From the NCBI RefSeq assembly GCF_900155965.1, contig NZ_FTMG01000002.1:62001-126000 (forward strand): a stretch of DNA of 64,000 bases. Reading direction: 5' to 3'. The notes beneath the pieces were generated by a model that worked only from the letters and a program-made list of their open reading frames with translations, was not told the DNA's origin and ran no database searches. Made by a program: the position numbers and the translations under genes. Shown here in pieces: positions 1 to 7,732 of this stretch. The DNA comes from Mucilaginibacter lappiensis (GTDB lineage: Bacteria > Bacteroidota > Bacteroidia > Sphingobacteriales > Sphingobacteriaceae). The stretch's first letter is position 1. Every line of letters starts with the position of its first letter.

Positions 1-734
1 AGCTTTTCCTTTTTTGCCGATAGCATGGAAACTTTGACAATACCCGTAACTACGGTAACATTGTAAATATTTTGTTTGCTGTACGATTTGACATTGAAAG
101 AGGTGCCAACAACTTGTGTCTGCATCCGGCCACTATGGATGATAAAAGGATGTTTTTTATCCTTTGCCACCTCAAAAAAGGCTTCCCCGTCCAGCGTTAC
201 TTCTCGATAATTATTAACTAACTGATCATTATATTTTATCGTGCTGGACGGGCTGAGCCATATTTTTGTTCCATCAAATAAACGGATGAATTTTCGCTCG
301 CCGTTTATGGTAACTAATTGTTTTGTTGAGTTTTTGATTTGAGCGTTGTAACGATCTGTAAAATGGCGGTAAAACAGGAATAAGGTGGATGATCCCATTA
401 TCAGCCATAATGCGGCAATTTTCAGCCAGGTATTATCTAATTTATAAGGGTATTTATGGATAGCAGGCTTTTGCGGAATTTGTGAGCGGATTTCGCTAAT
501 GAGAACAGATTTAACCTTGCTTATGGCCAACTCTTCTGATGAATATGATAAAGGCTCCGTATCGACGTTCGTAAGTTCCTGGGCGATCAAAGAGGTGAAA
601 AATCCCTCATTCTCTTTTCTGTTAATTAGATAGAATAGCTCTTTTATCTCGGCCGGCGTACATTGAACGTCGAGGTACTTTTTAAACAGGCTCGCAATGT
701 AAATTTGATCTTTCAATGTTGGTGAATTTTCCAA
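1..734 (-). CDS. FecR-type anti-sigma factor (partial, C-terminus beyond window)
   Basis: The reading frame runs off the left edge. It has a cytoplasmic N-terminal helical part (about 90 residues), one membrane helix (WLKIAALWLIMGSSTLFLF) and a periplasmic FecR domain with the typical stretches DGTKIWLSPSSTIKY, LDGEAFFEVAKDKKHPF and VVGTSFNVKSY. FecR proteins relay a signal from an outer-membrane TonB receptor to an ECF sigma factor. No ATG lies near the N-terminus, because an in-frame TGA sits 27 bases upstream. The start is therefore taken as TTG at 734 or the adjacent TTG at 737. The likely cognate sigma gene is at 5307-5927, separated by the inserted cassette 785-4757. Family assignment is firm; the start codon is uncertain. 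Confidence 0.85.
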   Translation of the reverse strand, partial: MENSPTLKDQIYIASLFKKYLDVQCTPAEIKELFYLINRKENEGFFTSLIAQELTNVDTEPLSYSSEELAISKVKSVLISEIRSQIPQKPAIHKYPYKLDNTWLKIAALWLIMGSSTLFLFYRHFTDRYNAQIKNSTKQLVTINGERKFIRLFDGTKIWLSPSSTIKYNDQLVNNYREVTLDGEAFFEVAKDKKHPFIIHSGRMQTQVVGTSFNVKSYSKQNIYNVTVVTGIVKVSMLSAKKEK

Positions 735-736
735 CA
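717..736. promoter_or_regulatory. 20-bp palindrome, copy 1 (over the fecR start)
   Basis: TGTTGGTGAATTTTCCAACA differs by two bases from the copy at 9850-9869 and resembles the copy at 11350-11369. Here it overlaps the proposed TTG start of fecR, so it could be a repressor site or a coding coincidence. The other two copies lie in front of small regulator-type genes and are the stronger candidates. Confidence 0.4.
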
Positions 737-764
737 AAGACCATGCTCATTAAAAATGGGCTAT

Positions 765-784
765 TCACTAACAATTTTTATTTG
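765..784 (+). repeat. 20-bp direct repeat, left copy
   Basis: TCACTAACAATTTTTATTTG is repeated exactly at 4758-4777 in the same orientation. The two copies lie just outside the inverted repeats that bound the LytTR/LytS/ABC cassette, as expected of a target duplication or a recombination site. Confidence 0.8.
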
Positions 785-797
785 ATGTGATTTTCAA

Positions 798-847
798 ATG
801 TCACTTTCCTTTTTTTGATTGCCCACAATTACCACGTTGGATTGCAC
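798..847 (+). repeat. Left terminal inverted repeat of the cassette
   Basis: It begins ATGTCACTTTCC and ends GGATTGCAC. The reverse complement of 4710-4758 matches it with three substitutions and one single-base gap over 50 bases. A 13-base spacer separates it from the left direct repeat. Confidence 0.75.
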
Positions 848-1025
848 GCATTTCATACTATCATTTACGAGGTCGCTACACGCCAAGACGGCTTTCAGGT
901 CATTGCAAAAAATCATTATATTTTCCAGCAATTACCCTTTAATTTACTTTCTGGCTTTCTTTGCTTCATCTCCAAAAAAGATGATTATTTAAATATCAAT
1001 TCCATGCTGCCGGGGATCAGCCTTA

Positions 1026-1715
1026 TTACAGGCCCCAAATTTTAAGAAAGTCATTTTTATAATTACCTCCTAAAGGGATTTCATTTTTACCTATAAAAAC
1101 CCGGTTGCCCTGGAAGCTGCTGACTTTTGACAGGTTAATAATAAATGAGCGGTGTACCCTGGAAAAAACAGCCGGGGGTAATTGTCTTTCTAAAGAAGAT
1201 AAAGGTACCGTACTTAATAAGGTTCCTTCTTCGGTAAAGACTTTTGTATTATTTCTGCTCGATTCTAAAAACAAGATCCGGTCATTGTTCACCTTATGTA
1301 CCACACCTTCTGTACGAACCAATACATAATGGTTTTGATCAACAGCCGGTTTTGCCGGGCTGCCCATCTTTTCCATAGCTTTGTCTACGGCGACAATAAA
1401 ACGATCTATTGAAAATGGTTTAACCAGGTAGTCGCAGACAGCCAGGTCAAAAGCATCCGTAGCATATTCTTTATAAGCGGTTGTGAAGATGACCTGCGGC
1501 GGATTTCTGAGCGTTTTCACCAGGTCGATCCCACTAAGCATCGGCATGTTGATATCTAAAAATAGTAGATCAACCTGTAATTGCTGTAGTTTTTCCCTGG
1601 CCTGGAAGGCATCCCCGCAGGTACCCATAACCTGCAGTACAGGAAGAAGTTTGCAATATTCGAGCAGTATATCCCGCGCAACCGGGGCATCGTCAACAAT
1701 GAGGCATTTGATCAT
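1026..1715 (-). CDS. LytTR-family response regulator
   Basis: The 229-residue protein has an N-terminal receiver domain (acidic pocket D8/D9, phospho-acceptor D54 in LLFLDINMP, conserved K99 in LVKPF). A C-terminal LytTR DNA-binding domain follows from about residue 128 (FLESSRNNTKVF, FSRVHRSFIINL). It overlaps the upstream kinase gene by 4 bases, so the two are translationally coupled and form a two-component system. The nearest likely target is the ABC exporter starting at 2955, transcribed in the opposite direction. Confidence 0.93.
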   Translation of the reverse strand: MIKCLIVDDAPVARDILLEYCKLLPVLQVMGTCGDAFQAREKLQQLQVDLLFLDINMPMLSGIDLVKTLRNPPQVIFTTAYKEYATDAFDLAVCDYLVKPFSIDRFIVAVDKAMEKMGSPAKPAVDQNHYVLVRTEGVVHKVNNDRILFLESSRNNTKVFTEEGTLLSTVPLSSLERQLPPAVFSRVHRSFIINLSKVSSFQGNRVFIGKNEIPLGGNYKNDFLKIWGL

Positions 1716-2752
1716 AGTTTAGTTGCTTTTAATCGAAGTTCCATGCTGTAAACGCCGTTTGCTTTATGCGCACTGTAAAAATAATCTTTTCCATAGATCA
1801 GCTCTAATCTTTTCAGTGTATGGCGCAGGCCGATCCCTGATGACCCGCCGGTTTGCATCTGTTCAAGTGCTGCGACATCATAAGAATTCTTTACCGAAAA
1901 GTTGATCCAACCGCCGGCAATACGTAAGGTAATAGCGATAAATATTTTATCCCGCCTGGTAATTTTAGAATGCTTAAAGGCATTTTCCACAAAGACAATC
2001 AGCAGCATTGGCGCAACCTGTAAATGGCTATCAGGAATCTCTGCTATATCAGCTTCCAATGTAAGCTTATCGCTGGTCTGTATTTTTTCAAAGTCAATAT
2101 AGTTTTGTATATACAGTAATTCATTTTTTAGCGGAATAAACCGCTCCCCGGTTTCATAAATCGAATACCGGAGCAATTCGGATAATTTGAGCAGCAATTG
2201 GGGTACTCTTTGATGTTGTGTGAGCGAAATTCCGTAAATATTATTCAGGGTGTTGAACAGGAAATGTGGGCTGAGTTGGGATAACAATAACCGGAGCTCG
2301 CTTTCCTTTTGTTCCTTCAAGAGAGTTGCTTCGTTCACTTGCTTTAATAAGCTATTCCTCACCAATGCCACAGCTAAGCCCAAAAAAACAAAGAGGACAA
2401 CCAGCGGAAAACAAACAAAGAGGTACTCGACAAAATACCGGGGAATGCTTCCCTTGAACAAAAGCGCGGCTCCGGTGGCTCCAATCAGTGACAGCAATAC
2501 TGAGCCTAAAAGCAGGCTTTGCAGAAATGCGGCTTGTACGCCGCCGCTTAACCATAATTTCCCGCACCATCTTCCTGTGTAAGTGCAAGCTAAAATAAAT
2601 AGACAGGTGAAAAATGCAGGAGCCAGGATGCCATTGTTGCTGCTGAACAAGACAGGGATGGCAAACAACAGCACAAAAAGCAGGCAGAAAAAAAAATGAA
2701 CGCCGATCCTTGAGGCGATTAACTTTCCGATCAGTATTTCCAGTTGTTTCAT
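1712..2752 (-). CDS. LytS/YehU-type sensor histidine kinase
   Basis: The 346-residue membrane kinase has about four N-terminal membrane helices (residues 15-135), a short coiled coil, then the His_kinase motif SPHFLFNTLNNI with acceptor H163. It ends with a HATPase domain (N-box FVENAFKHS about 255-262, G-box GGSSGIGL about 302). This architecture is standard for kinases paired with LytTR regulators. The gene overlaps the regulator gene by 4 bases. It lies divergently from the ABC genes across a gap of about 200 bases that should hold both promoters. Confidence 0.93.
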   Translation of the reverse strand: MKQLEILIGKLIASRIGVHFFFCLLFVLLFAIPVLFSSNNGILAPAFFTCLFILACTYTGRWCGKLWLSGGVQAAFLQSLLLGSVLLSLIGATGAALLFKGSIPRYFVEYLFVCFPLVVLFVFLGLAVALVRNSLLKQVNEATLLKEQKESELRLLLSQLSPHFLFNTLNNIYGISLTQHQRVPQLLLKLSELLRYSIYETGERFIPLKNELLYIQNYIDFEKIQTSDKLTLEADIAEIPDSHLQVAPMLLIVFVENAFKHSKITRRDKIFIAITLRIAGGWINFSVKNSYDVAALEQMQTGGSSGIGLRHTLKRLELIYGKDYFYSAHKANGVYSMELRLKATKL

Positions 2753-2954
2753 GGTTTAAAGATGGAGAAACCGCTTTATAATTGAAAGTTTTACTGCTCA
2801 AAACGGTTTTTGTCATGCCCAACCGCTGAAATGAATAGCCTGACGGCTTCAGCACGGCGGATATACTTTCGGGCCTGCAAGCGCCTGCTTATGTCCGCAG
2901 TATTTTAAAGGATTGGGTAATCGCTGAATATTTGCAGCAACAAATTAAATAATT

Positions 2955-3875
2955 ATGCCAGACAAGGACGAACTCATTATTGAAACGCAGCACCTATCCT
3001 TTAGTTTTTCAAAAGGCAAGGCTGTATTAGAGGACATTAACCTGCAAATACCCAAAGGAGCCATTTATGGATTTTTAGGACCGAATGGTGCAGGTAAAAC
3101 CACGACGATCCGACTGTTATTAAACCTGCTGAAACCTGGCGGCGGCCAGATAAAGGTATTCGGTGAACCCATCAAGGATCATCCTATTCATGCTTTTTCC
3201 AGAATTGGGGCACTTATAGAAACGCCTTCCTTATATGAGCACCTGACCGGCTTTGACAATGTATGGATCACTGCCGGAATCTGCAATATTCAGAAGAGCA
3301 GGGTATTGGAAGTGTTGGATATTGTACAGCTTAGTTCTAATGCCCATATGCATGTCAGGAATTATTCATTGGGTATGAAACAAAGGCTCGGATTGGCGCT
3401 GGCCTTACTTTCTTCACCCGACTTGTTGATCCTGGATGAACCAACCAATGGCCTGGACCCGAATGGCATTATCGAAATCAGGGAATTGTTGCTGCATTTA
3501 AGCCGGGACCATGGTGTCACCATTTTGGTATCCAGTCATTTACTTTCAGAAATAGAAAAACTGGTTTCCCATATTGGCATCCTTAACCTGGGCAAAATGC
3601 TTTTCCAGGGTTCGGTAAAGCAATTACAGGAAATCAGGCAAGGCAAATCGGTCATTGAAATAGACACGGATCAAAACAGCGTGGCCATGAAGATATTAAC
3701 CGATCATCAGCAAGAGGTTAAACAGGGTGCGGTATTAATCGAAGTCAAATACCGGGACAAATACCAGTTAGCGGAGATAGCCGGACTATTAGCAAAAGCA
3801 GGCCTGGCCATCTACCGTATCCAGCTGATCGAAAGCAGCCTGGAAGAAACTTTCCTATCATTTATCAATAACTAA
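2955..3875 (+). CDS. ABC transporter ATP-binding protein (BcrA/CcmA-like exporter)
   Basis: The 306-residue ATPase has Walker A GPNGAGKTTT (about 42-51), signature YSLGMKQRLGLALALL, Walker B LLILDEPTNGLDP, then the H-loop in SSHLLSEIE. The long C-terminal extension is typical of ATPases that pair with small ABC-2 permeases and export antimicrobial peptides or drugs. The permease gene starts 9 bases downstream. The LytTR/LytS pair upstream suggests induction by envelope stress or a peptide (inference from the arrangement). Confidence 0.92.
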   Translation: MPDKDELIIETQHLSFSFSKGKAVLEDINLQIPKGAIYGFLGPNGAGKTTTIRLLLNLLKPGGGQIKVFGEPIKDHPIHAFSRIGALIETPSLYEHLTGFDNVWITAGICNIQKSRVLEVLDIVQLSSNAHMHVRNYSLGMKQRLGLALALLSSPDLLILDEPTNGLDPNGIIEIRELLLHLSRDHGVTILVSSHLLSEIEKLVSHIGILNLGKMLFQGSVKQLQEIRQGKSVIEIDTDQNSVAMKILTDHQQEVKQGAVLIEVKYRDKYQLAEIAGLLAKAGLAIYRIQLIESSLEETFLSFINN

Positions 3876-3884
3876 GCAAACGTC

Positions 3885-4637
3885 ATGAAATTATTCTATA
3901 CCGAACTGGTGAAATTGAAAAACACTTTTGCCTTATGGCTCACCCTCTTTGGGGCGCTATTTTTACCCCTACTGTTATTTACGAGCTATCTTTTTGAGGC
4001 GAAGGAGTTTCTCCCTGCGCCAAACGTAAACCCCTGGTATGATTACCTGTTAAGGACATTTAATGGATGCTGTTTTTTCTCCTTGGGTTTTATTCTGCTG
4101 ATCATCGGGCAGATTCTGAATATTGAACATAAAGCAAACAGTTGGAAACACCTGTTTACTTTGCCGGTGAGCAGAGATAAGCTTTATTTCAACAAACTGG
4201 CGCTGGTATTTGCGGTAATTATTACGTTTTTCCTTTTGTATTTTATTTTCGCCATCACTGCCGGCCACTTGCTTGGCAGGATTGATCCTCCCCTGGGTTT
4301 CTCACATGGTGCTGTACCCAATGGCTATATTTTAAGGTTTTTACTGGACTTCTTCGTTTCGATCATCCCCATGATCATTTTACAATACTGGATATGTATA
4401 CGCCTAAAAAACCTAGTGACTTCTTTAGGGTTAGGCTTATTCGGTCTGTTAATGGGTTTGCTGTTAAAAAACTGGGACCATATTATTTACCTGCCTTACG
4501 CTACATCCTTCCAGATGCTGAATTATAAGGAGACTGATGTCCTTAACCGTCAAAATTTCTATTGGGTCAATGCAGTTTACAGTTGCCTGTTCCTGGCTTT
4601 GAGCTATAAAGACTTCGGCAAAAGATTTCAGGGATAA
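3885..4637 (+). CDS. ABC-2 type permease (lantibiotic/bacitracin-exporter-like)
   Basis: The 250-residue protein has about six membrane helices and begins MKLFYTELVKLKNTFALWL, the usual opening of permeases that partner BcrA-type ATPases. It contains a NIEHKANSWKHLFTLPVSRDKLY segment type (helix 2/3 loop) seen in the family. It is the second gene of a two-gene operon. The cassette's right inverted repeat starts about 70 bases after its stop codon, so it is the last cargo gene. Confidence 0.88.
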   Translation: MKLFYTELVKLKNTFALWLTLFGALFLPLLLFTSYLFEAKEFLPAPNVNPWYDYLLRTFNGCCFFSLGFILLIIGQILNIEHKANSWKHLFTLPVSRDKLYFNKLALVFAVIITFFLLYFIFAITAGHLLGRIDPPLGFSHGAVPNGYILRFLLDFFVSIIPMIILQYWICIRLKNLVTSLGLGLFGLLMGLLLKNWDHIIYLPYATSFQMLNYKETDVLNRQNFYWVNAVYSCLFLALSYKDFGKRFQG

Positions 4638-4709
4638 TTTTTAGCATATTAAGAACACTGTTGCTTTATCCCTATGGCAATATCCCCAATCAAACGCCAT
4701 GAATAATAG

Positions 4710-4758
4710 GTGCAATCCAATGTGGTAATGGTGTGCAATCAAAAAAAGAAAGTGACAT
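4710..4758 (-). repeat. Right terminal inverted repeat of the cassette
   Basis: On the plus strand it starts GTGCAATCCAATG and ends AAGTGACAT. It is the inverted partner of 798-847 and abuts, sharing one base with, the right direct repeat at 4758-4777. Confidence 0.75.
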
Positions 4759-4777
4759 CACTAACAATTTTTATTTG
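4758..4777 (+). repeat. 20-bp direct repeat, right copy
   Basis: Exact repeat of 765-784. It covers the last codons and stop of the gene ending at 4771, so the left copy looks like a duplicated scrap of that gene's end plus its downstream spacer. Confidence 0.8.
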
Positions 4778-5310
4778 CGCTGATGAATAAGCCAAGCCGC
4801 AGAATATAATTTTCTCAACTTGTCATATACATCAATGATTTCCTTTGCACTAAGCATTTCGAGAGCAGCTTTATTGGATAAGGCCACCCTCAGCCATTCG
4901 TGAAGCAAATCTTTATATTGATCGACAGTTGTACTTTCAAAAAAAATCTCTATTGTTTTAAATGGATCAACAAGTTCTTTTTGTGAAAGGTTCGTAGGGA
5001 AGTATATCCAATCCATTTTTTCTTGTTCAATGTCATCTTCCGTTACATCAATCGCGGCGGTTGAAATTTCATTGTGTCCCATTAATGTATGAGCTATTTC
5101 GATCAGTTGTATGGTTTCCTCGTAAACTAAAAAAACGTGCCCGGCACCATGACGGCCATTATACTGTTCATCGTTTATTACATGAAAACGCCATTTTTTC
5201 AAATCTTTACGATGCTCTTTGGGTAGGCCGGAATCGAAAAAATCATCAAGAAAATTGAATGCTGCGGAAAGCTTATCGTCAATATTGATTTGTAATTCGG
5301 AAGCTTTCAT
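4771..5310 (-). CDS. Hypothetical protein in the sigma/FecR operon
   Basis: I do not recognise this 179-residue, probably cytoplasmic protein. It is acidic and mostly helical, with no signal peptide or membrane helix. Features include a central NGRHGAGHVFLVYEE segment and a C-terminal helical half. Its start overlaps the sigma gene's stop by 4 bases, so the two are translationally coupled. Before insertion of the cassette it would have stood between the sigma factor and fecR. It could modulate the sigma factor, but nothing in the sequence proves this. Confidence 0.75.
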   Translation of the reverse strand: MKASELQINIDDKLSAAFNFLDDFFDSGLPKEHRKDLKKWRFHVINDEQYNGRHGAGHVFLVYEETIQLIEIAHTLMGHNEISTAAIDVTEDDIEQEKMDWIYFPTNLSQKELVDPFKTIEIFFESTTVDQYKDLLHEWLRVALSNKAALEMLSAKEIIDVYDKLRKLYSAAWLIHQRK

Positions 5311-5927
5311 GCTAAAAGCGTGATGTTATGCGTTAACAGACATGCTACACCAGGGGTTATAAGGAGTATTGCTAAATCATTGTTTAGCCTAAAATATTCT
5401 TTAACTGATCTATTGGCGGCTACAATCTGATTACGAATGGTTTCCGTTGAAATACCTAAAATTTCCGATGCTTCCTGATAACTTTTGCCATCAAATTTGC
5501 AGAGTTTAAAAACTTGTTTACGTTGTGGAGGTAAGTTTTCTATTGCTTTGGCTAAAAGTGCATGCATTTCCTGATCGATTAGCATATCCTCAGCATTGGT
5601 CACATGGTCTACAGTAGTAATGATTAAATGCTCGATAAGTCTTTTATCCTGCGCGACTTTCCTAAAATGTTTTAATACCAACCATCTGGCTACTTTATAT
5701 AGATATGGCCAGAATGTTTTCTCTGCGTCAACTCGGGCGCGTTGTGTCCATACGTGCAAAAATAGCTCCTGTAAAATCTCCTGAGCAACTTCTTCTTCTT
5801 TTACTAAATATAAAATATTACGATATAATGGCCTGCTAAAATGGTCGTAAATTTTGGCAAAAGCTTGTTCGCTGCCAAGTTGCAGTTGTTTAAGAAGAAA
5901 AACAATATTTAAATTATTAGTGACCAT
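5307..5927 (-). CDS. ECF-type RNA polymerase sigma factor (FecI-like)
   Basis: The region-2 helices (EQAFAKIYDHFSRPLYRNIL, EEVAQEILQELFLHVW) and region-4 helix-turn-helix (LPPQRKQVFKLCKFDGKSYQEASEILGISTETIRNQI) are clear; note the last is split here only for reading. The C-terminal VKEYFRLNNDLAILLI tail is typical of Bacteroidetes FecI-like factors. The start is set at 5927 (MVTNNLNIV). The frame is open to 5990, but the extra 21 residues do not resemble the family and would overlap the structured region. It probably drives an outer-membrane TonB receptor/SusD-like locus beyond the left edge. Confidence 0.88.
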   Translation of the reverse strand: MVTNNLNIVFLLKQLQLGSEQAFAKIYDHFSRPLYRNILYLVKEEEVAQEILQELFLHVWTQRARVDAEKTFWPYLYKVARWLVLKHFRKVAQDKRLIEHLIITTVDHVTNAEDMLIDQEMHALLAKAIENLPPQRKQVFKLCKFDGKSYQEASEILGISTETIRNQIVAANRSVKEYFRLNNDLAILLITPGVACLLTHNITLLA

Positions 5928-5988
5928 TCCTGCATTACTAAAAAAATGCAAGCCTCTGACAACTTGAGTGGGAACGGCGGAAAAATAC

Positions 5989-6090
5989 AATAGGGCCGGT
6001 AACTCTCAAAATCCAATGTCCGCTGGCTCTGGTAAGCCACCTTTCTTACGAAAGGTTTACACACTGAAATAAGCGAGCACCGACCCTATC
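5989..6090. ncRNA. Candidate structured RNA of about 100 nt
   Basis: The closing helix pairs TAGGGCCGGT (5991-6000) with ACCGACCCTA (6079-6088), ten positions including one G-U wobble. Inside are an ACCTTTC/GAAAGGT hairpin with a tetraloop and a GGCT/AGCC hairpin. No open frame crosses it convincingly. On the minus strand it would be a leader about 60 nt upstream of the sigma gene. On the plus strand it would stand alone. It does not fit a tRNA, and I cannot match it to a named riboswitch. Fold strength was judged by eye only. Confidence 0.4.
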
Positions 6091-6426
6091 ATATTATATA
6101 TGTAGGGCCAGAGTACTCAACTTACCATCGCGTAAATTTACCAGATTTGCGGGCGAGGCTCGTTTCGGCAGTCTTTAAGAACTGCTAAATTATAAATTCT
6201 AATTAAATAAACCTATGTTTTCGATTTGCCAACAATTATTCTTCCAATTAAAATGTCAAATGTCAATTCTTAATAAAAATTAGCAAATCAAAAATATTTG
6301 ACAGCAATTTATAATAAATATTTGTAAAGTAGAAATTTTTATTGTCGATTTAGGAATTTATATTTCTTGAAATGGAATATTTCATTGATTTGGCTACTGT
6401 GTTGTGGATTTTTGCTTAGAAACTCT
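6091..6426. other. AT-rich intergenic region upstream of the defence-like operon
   Basis: It is very AT-rich from about 6180. A small GCAGTC/GAACTGC hairpin lies near 6160-6190. Two TTTG boxes at 6297-6300 and 6321-6324 loosely resemble Bacteroidetes promoter boxes, but the spacing is short, so no promoter is claimed. Nothing else is recognised. Confidence 0.4.
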
Positions 6427-6741
6427 ATGGCAAAAATAAACTCTGAAAGATTACAAAGCACAATTACTTCTCTTAAAGCAAGATTTGAAACTGACACCAT
6501 AAGTAGCATGAACGATTTAACCGACATGTATGTTACGGGCATGTTGGCTGTTTTAGGAATTGGCTATGATGGGTTTGTAAACAAATGTACCGCGCCTGAA
6601 AAGTTTCTCATTGAAGATTTAATAAAATTGTCACAAGTGATAGATGTTAATATTAATGTAATCCTCAAAGTTGTTCTTAAACAGGCTACAAAAAACGTTA
6701 AGCCAAGAGATATTTCTCACTTATTGCCAAAGCCTAAATAA
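6427..6741 (+). CDS. Small helix-turn-helix-like protein of the ATPase/TOPRIM operon
   Basis: The 104-residue protein starts MAKINSERLQ. The frame extends upstream to a TTG at 6367, but the extra part is unlike the rest. The centre (YVTGMLAVLGIGYDGFVNKC and the following PEKFLIEDLIKLSQVID helix) resembles the lambda-repressor-like fold of small Bacteroidetes regulators that precede ATPase defence genes. It ends 2 bases before the ATPase gene. A role as operon repressor or sensor is inference. Confidence 0.65.
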   Translation: MAKINSERLQSTITSLKARFETDTISSMNDLTDMYVTGMLAVLGIGYDGFVNKCTAPEKFLIEDLIKLSQVIDVNINVILKVVLKQATKNVKPRDISHLLPKPK

Positions 6742-6743
6742 AA

Positions 6744-7727
6744 ATGTCAAACTTCATAGAACAACTACATATTAAAAACTTCAAGTCTATTAAATCCAGT
6801 CATATTGACGGCTGTAAAAGAATAAACTTATTTATTGGTCGTCCGAACGTTGGCAAATCAAATATACTTGAAGCACTATCGGTTTTTTCCATCCCTTTTC
6901 TGAAAGAGAACAAATCTAAGAGCCTCACAAATCTGATTAGATTGGAAAACGAGACGGAATTGTTTTATAGCGGAAACTTTGATGATTTTATTTCTATTCA
7001 TTCTAATATTGGAAATGCAGACCTACGCTATGATAAGAATCAAGGAATTGAAATAAGCATTGATACTGTTAATGGTGGAGCTGAATATTTAATAGATGAA
7101 AAGCTAAACTTACGTTCAAGACGAAGAAATGATGACTATGATCCCATAATCAAGAAATATACTTTTTCTATCCAGACAACCTTTAAACGCTCACATTCAC
7201 GGTATTTGATACCGCCATTTGGCTATAATTTACTAAATGTAATTGAGCGAAACGGCGAATTAAAGGATGAAGTATCTAATTTGTTTAAAGATTATAACCT
7301 ATCGCTCGTTTTTGACAAAGCAAGCCAGTCGTTAAAGATACTGCAGCCTGAAAAAAAGGATATTTTTTTAATTCCCTATAACTCTATTGCTGACACATTA
7401 CAAAGGATTATTTTTTTCAAAACTGCAATTGCAAGCAACAATAACTCAATACTTTTATTTGAAGAACCTGAAGCGCACTCATTTCCCCCCTATATAACTC
7501 ATATTACGCAGGAAATGATCTACAAAAAAGACAACCAGTTTTTTATTGCCACACATAGTCCATTCATATTAAATGATCTGCTTGAGAACGCCAGAGATGA
7601 GTTGTCGGTTTTCGTTGTGGATTATAAGAAAAACGAAACAAAGGTAAAAAGGTTATCAGATTCAGAACTTCACGAGATTTACCAAAACGGCGTTGATTTA
7701 TTTACGAACAATGAATCTTACTTATAA
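6744..7727 (+). CDS. AAA-type (RecF/OLD-like) ATPase
   Basis: The 327-residue ATPase opens with the family signature IEQLHIKNFKSIKSS, then Walker A GRPNVGKS (32-39), Walker B ILLFEEPE (236-243) and the switch motif ATHSP (269-273). These place it in the AAA_15/AAA_21 group, which includes OLD and Septu ATPases. It lacks its own TOPRIM domain. The next gene, 5 bases downstream, appears to supply one, as in two-gene phage-defence systems. A defence role is inferred from architecture and neighbours. Confidence 0.85.
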   Translation: MSNFIEQLHIKNFKSIKSSHIDGCKRINLFIGRPNVGKSNILEALSVFSIPFLKENKSKSLTNLIRLENETELFYSGNFDDFISIHSNIGNADLRYDKNQGIEISIDTVNGGAEYLIDEKLNLRSRRRNDDYDPIIKKYTFSIQTTFKRSHSRYLIPPFGYNLLNVIERNGELKDEVSNLFKDYNLSLVFDKASQSLKILQPEKKDIFLIPYNSIADTLQRIIFFKTAIASNNNSILLFEEPEAHSFPPYITHITQEMIYKKDNQFFIATHSPFILNDLLENARDELSVFVVDYKKNETKVKRLSDSELHEIYQNGVDLFTNNESYL

Positions 7728-7732
7728 CCTGC

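Larger units (their letters stand above)
785..4757. mobile_element. Inverted-repeat-bounded cassette carrying a two-component system and an ABC exporter
   Basis: The segment is enclosed by imperfect inverted repeats of about 50 bp (798-847 and 4710-4758) and by an exact 20-bp direct repeat outside them. Its cargo is a LytTR regulator, a LytS-like kinase and a divergent ABC ATPase plus permease. It has no transposase or recombinase, so it would have to be mobilised in trans. Deleting it together with one direct repeat places the unknown gene ending at 4771 about 50 bases upstream of fecR, rebuilding a sigma/X/FecR operon. That it is mobile is inference from the repeats and this rejoining. Confidence 0.55.

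Noticed and set aside
815..1045. Plus-strand frame of 76 codons at the cassette's left end
   Set aside because: It begins inside the inverted repeat, overlaps the end of the LytTR gene and has no recognisable features.
5989..6090. tRNA or known riboswitch
   Set aside because: The closing stem is fine, but there is no T-arm consensus, anticodon arm or known aptamer core, so only a generic structured RNA is claimed.
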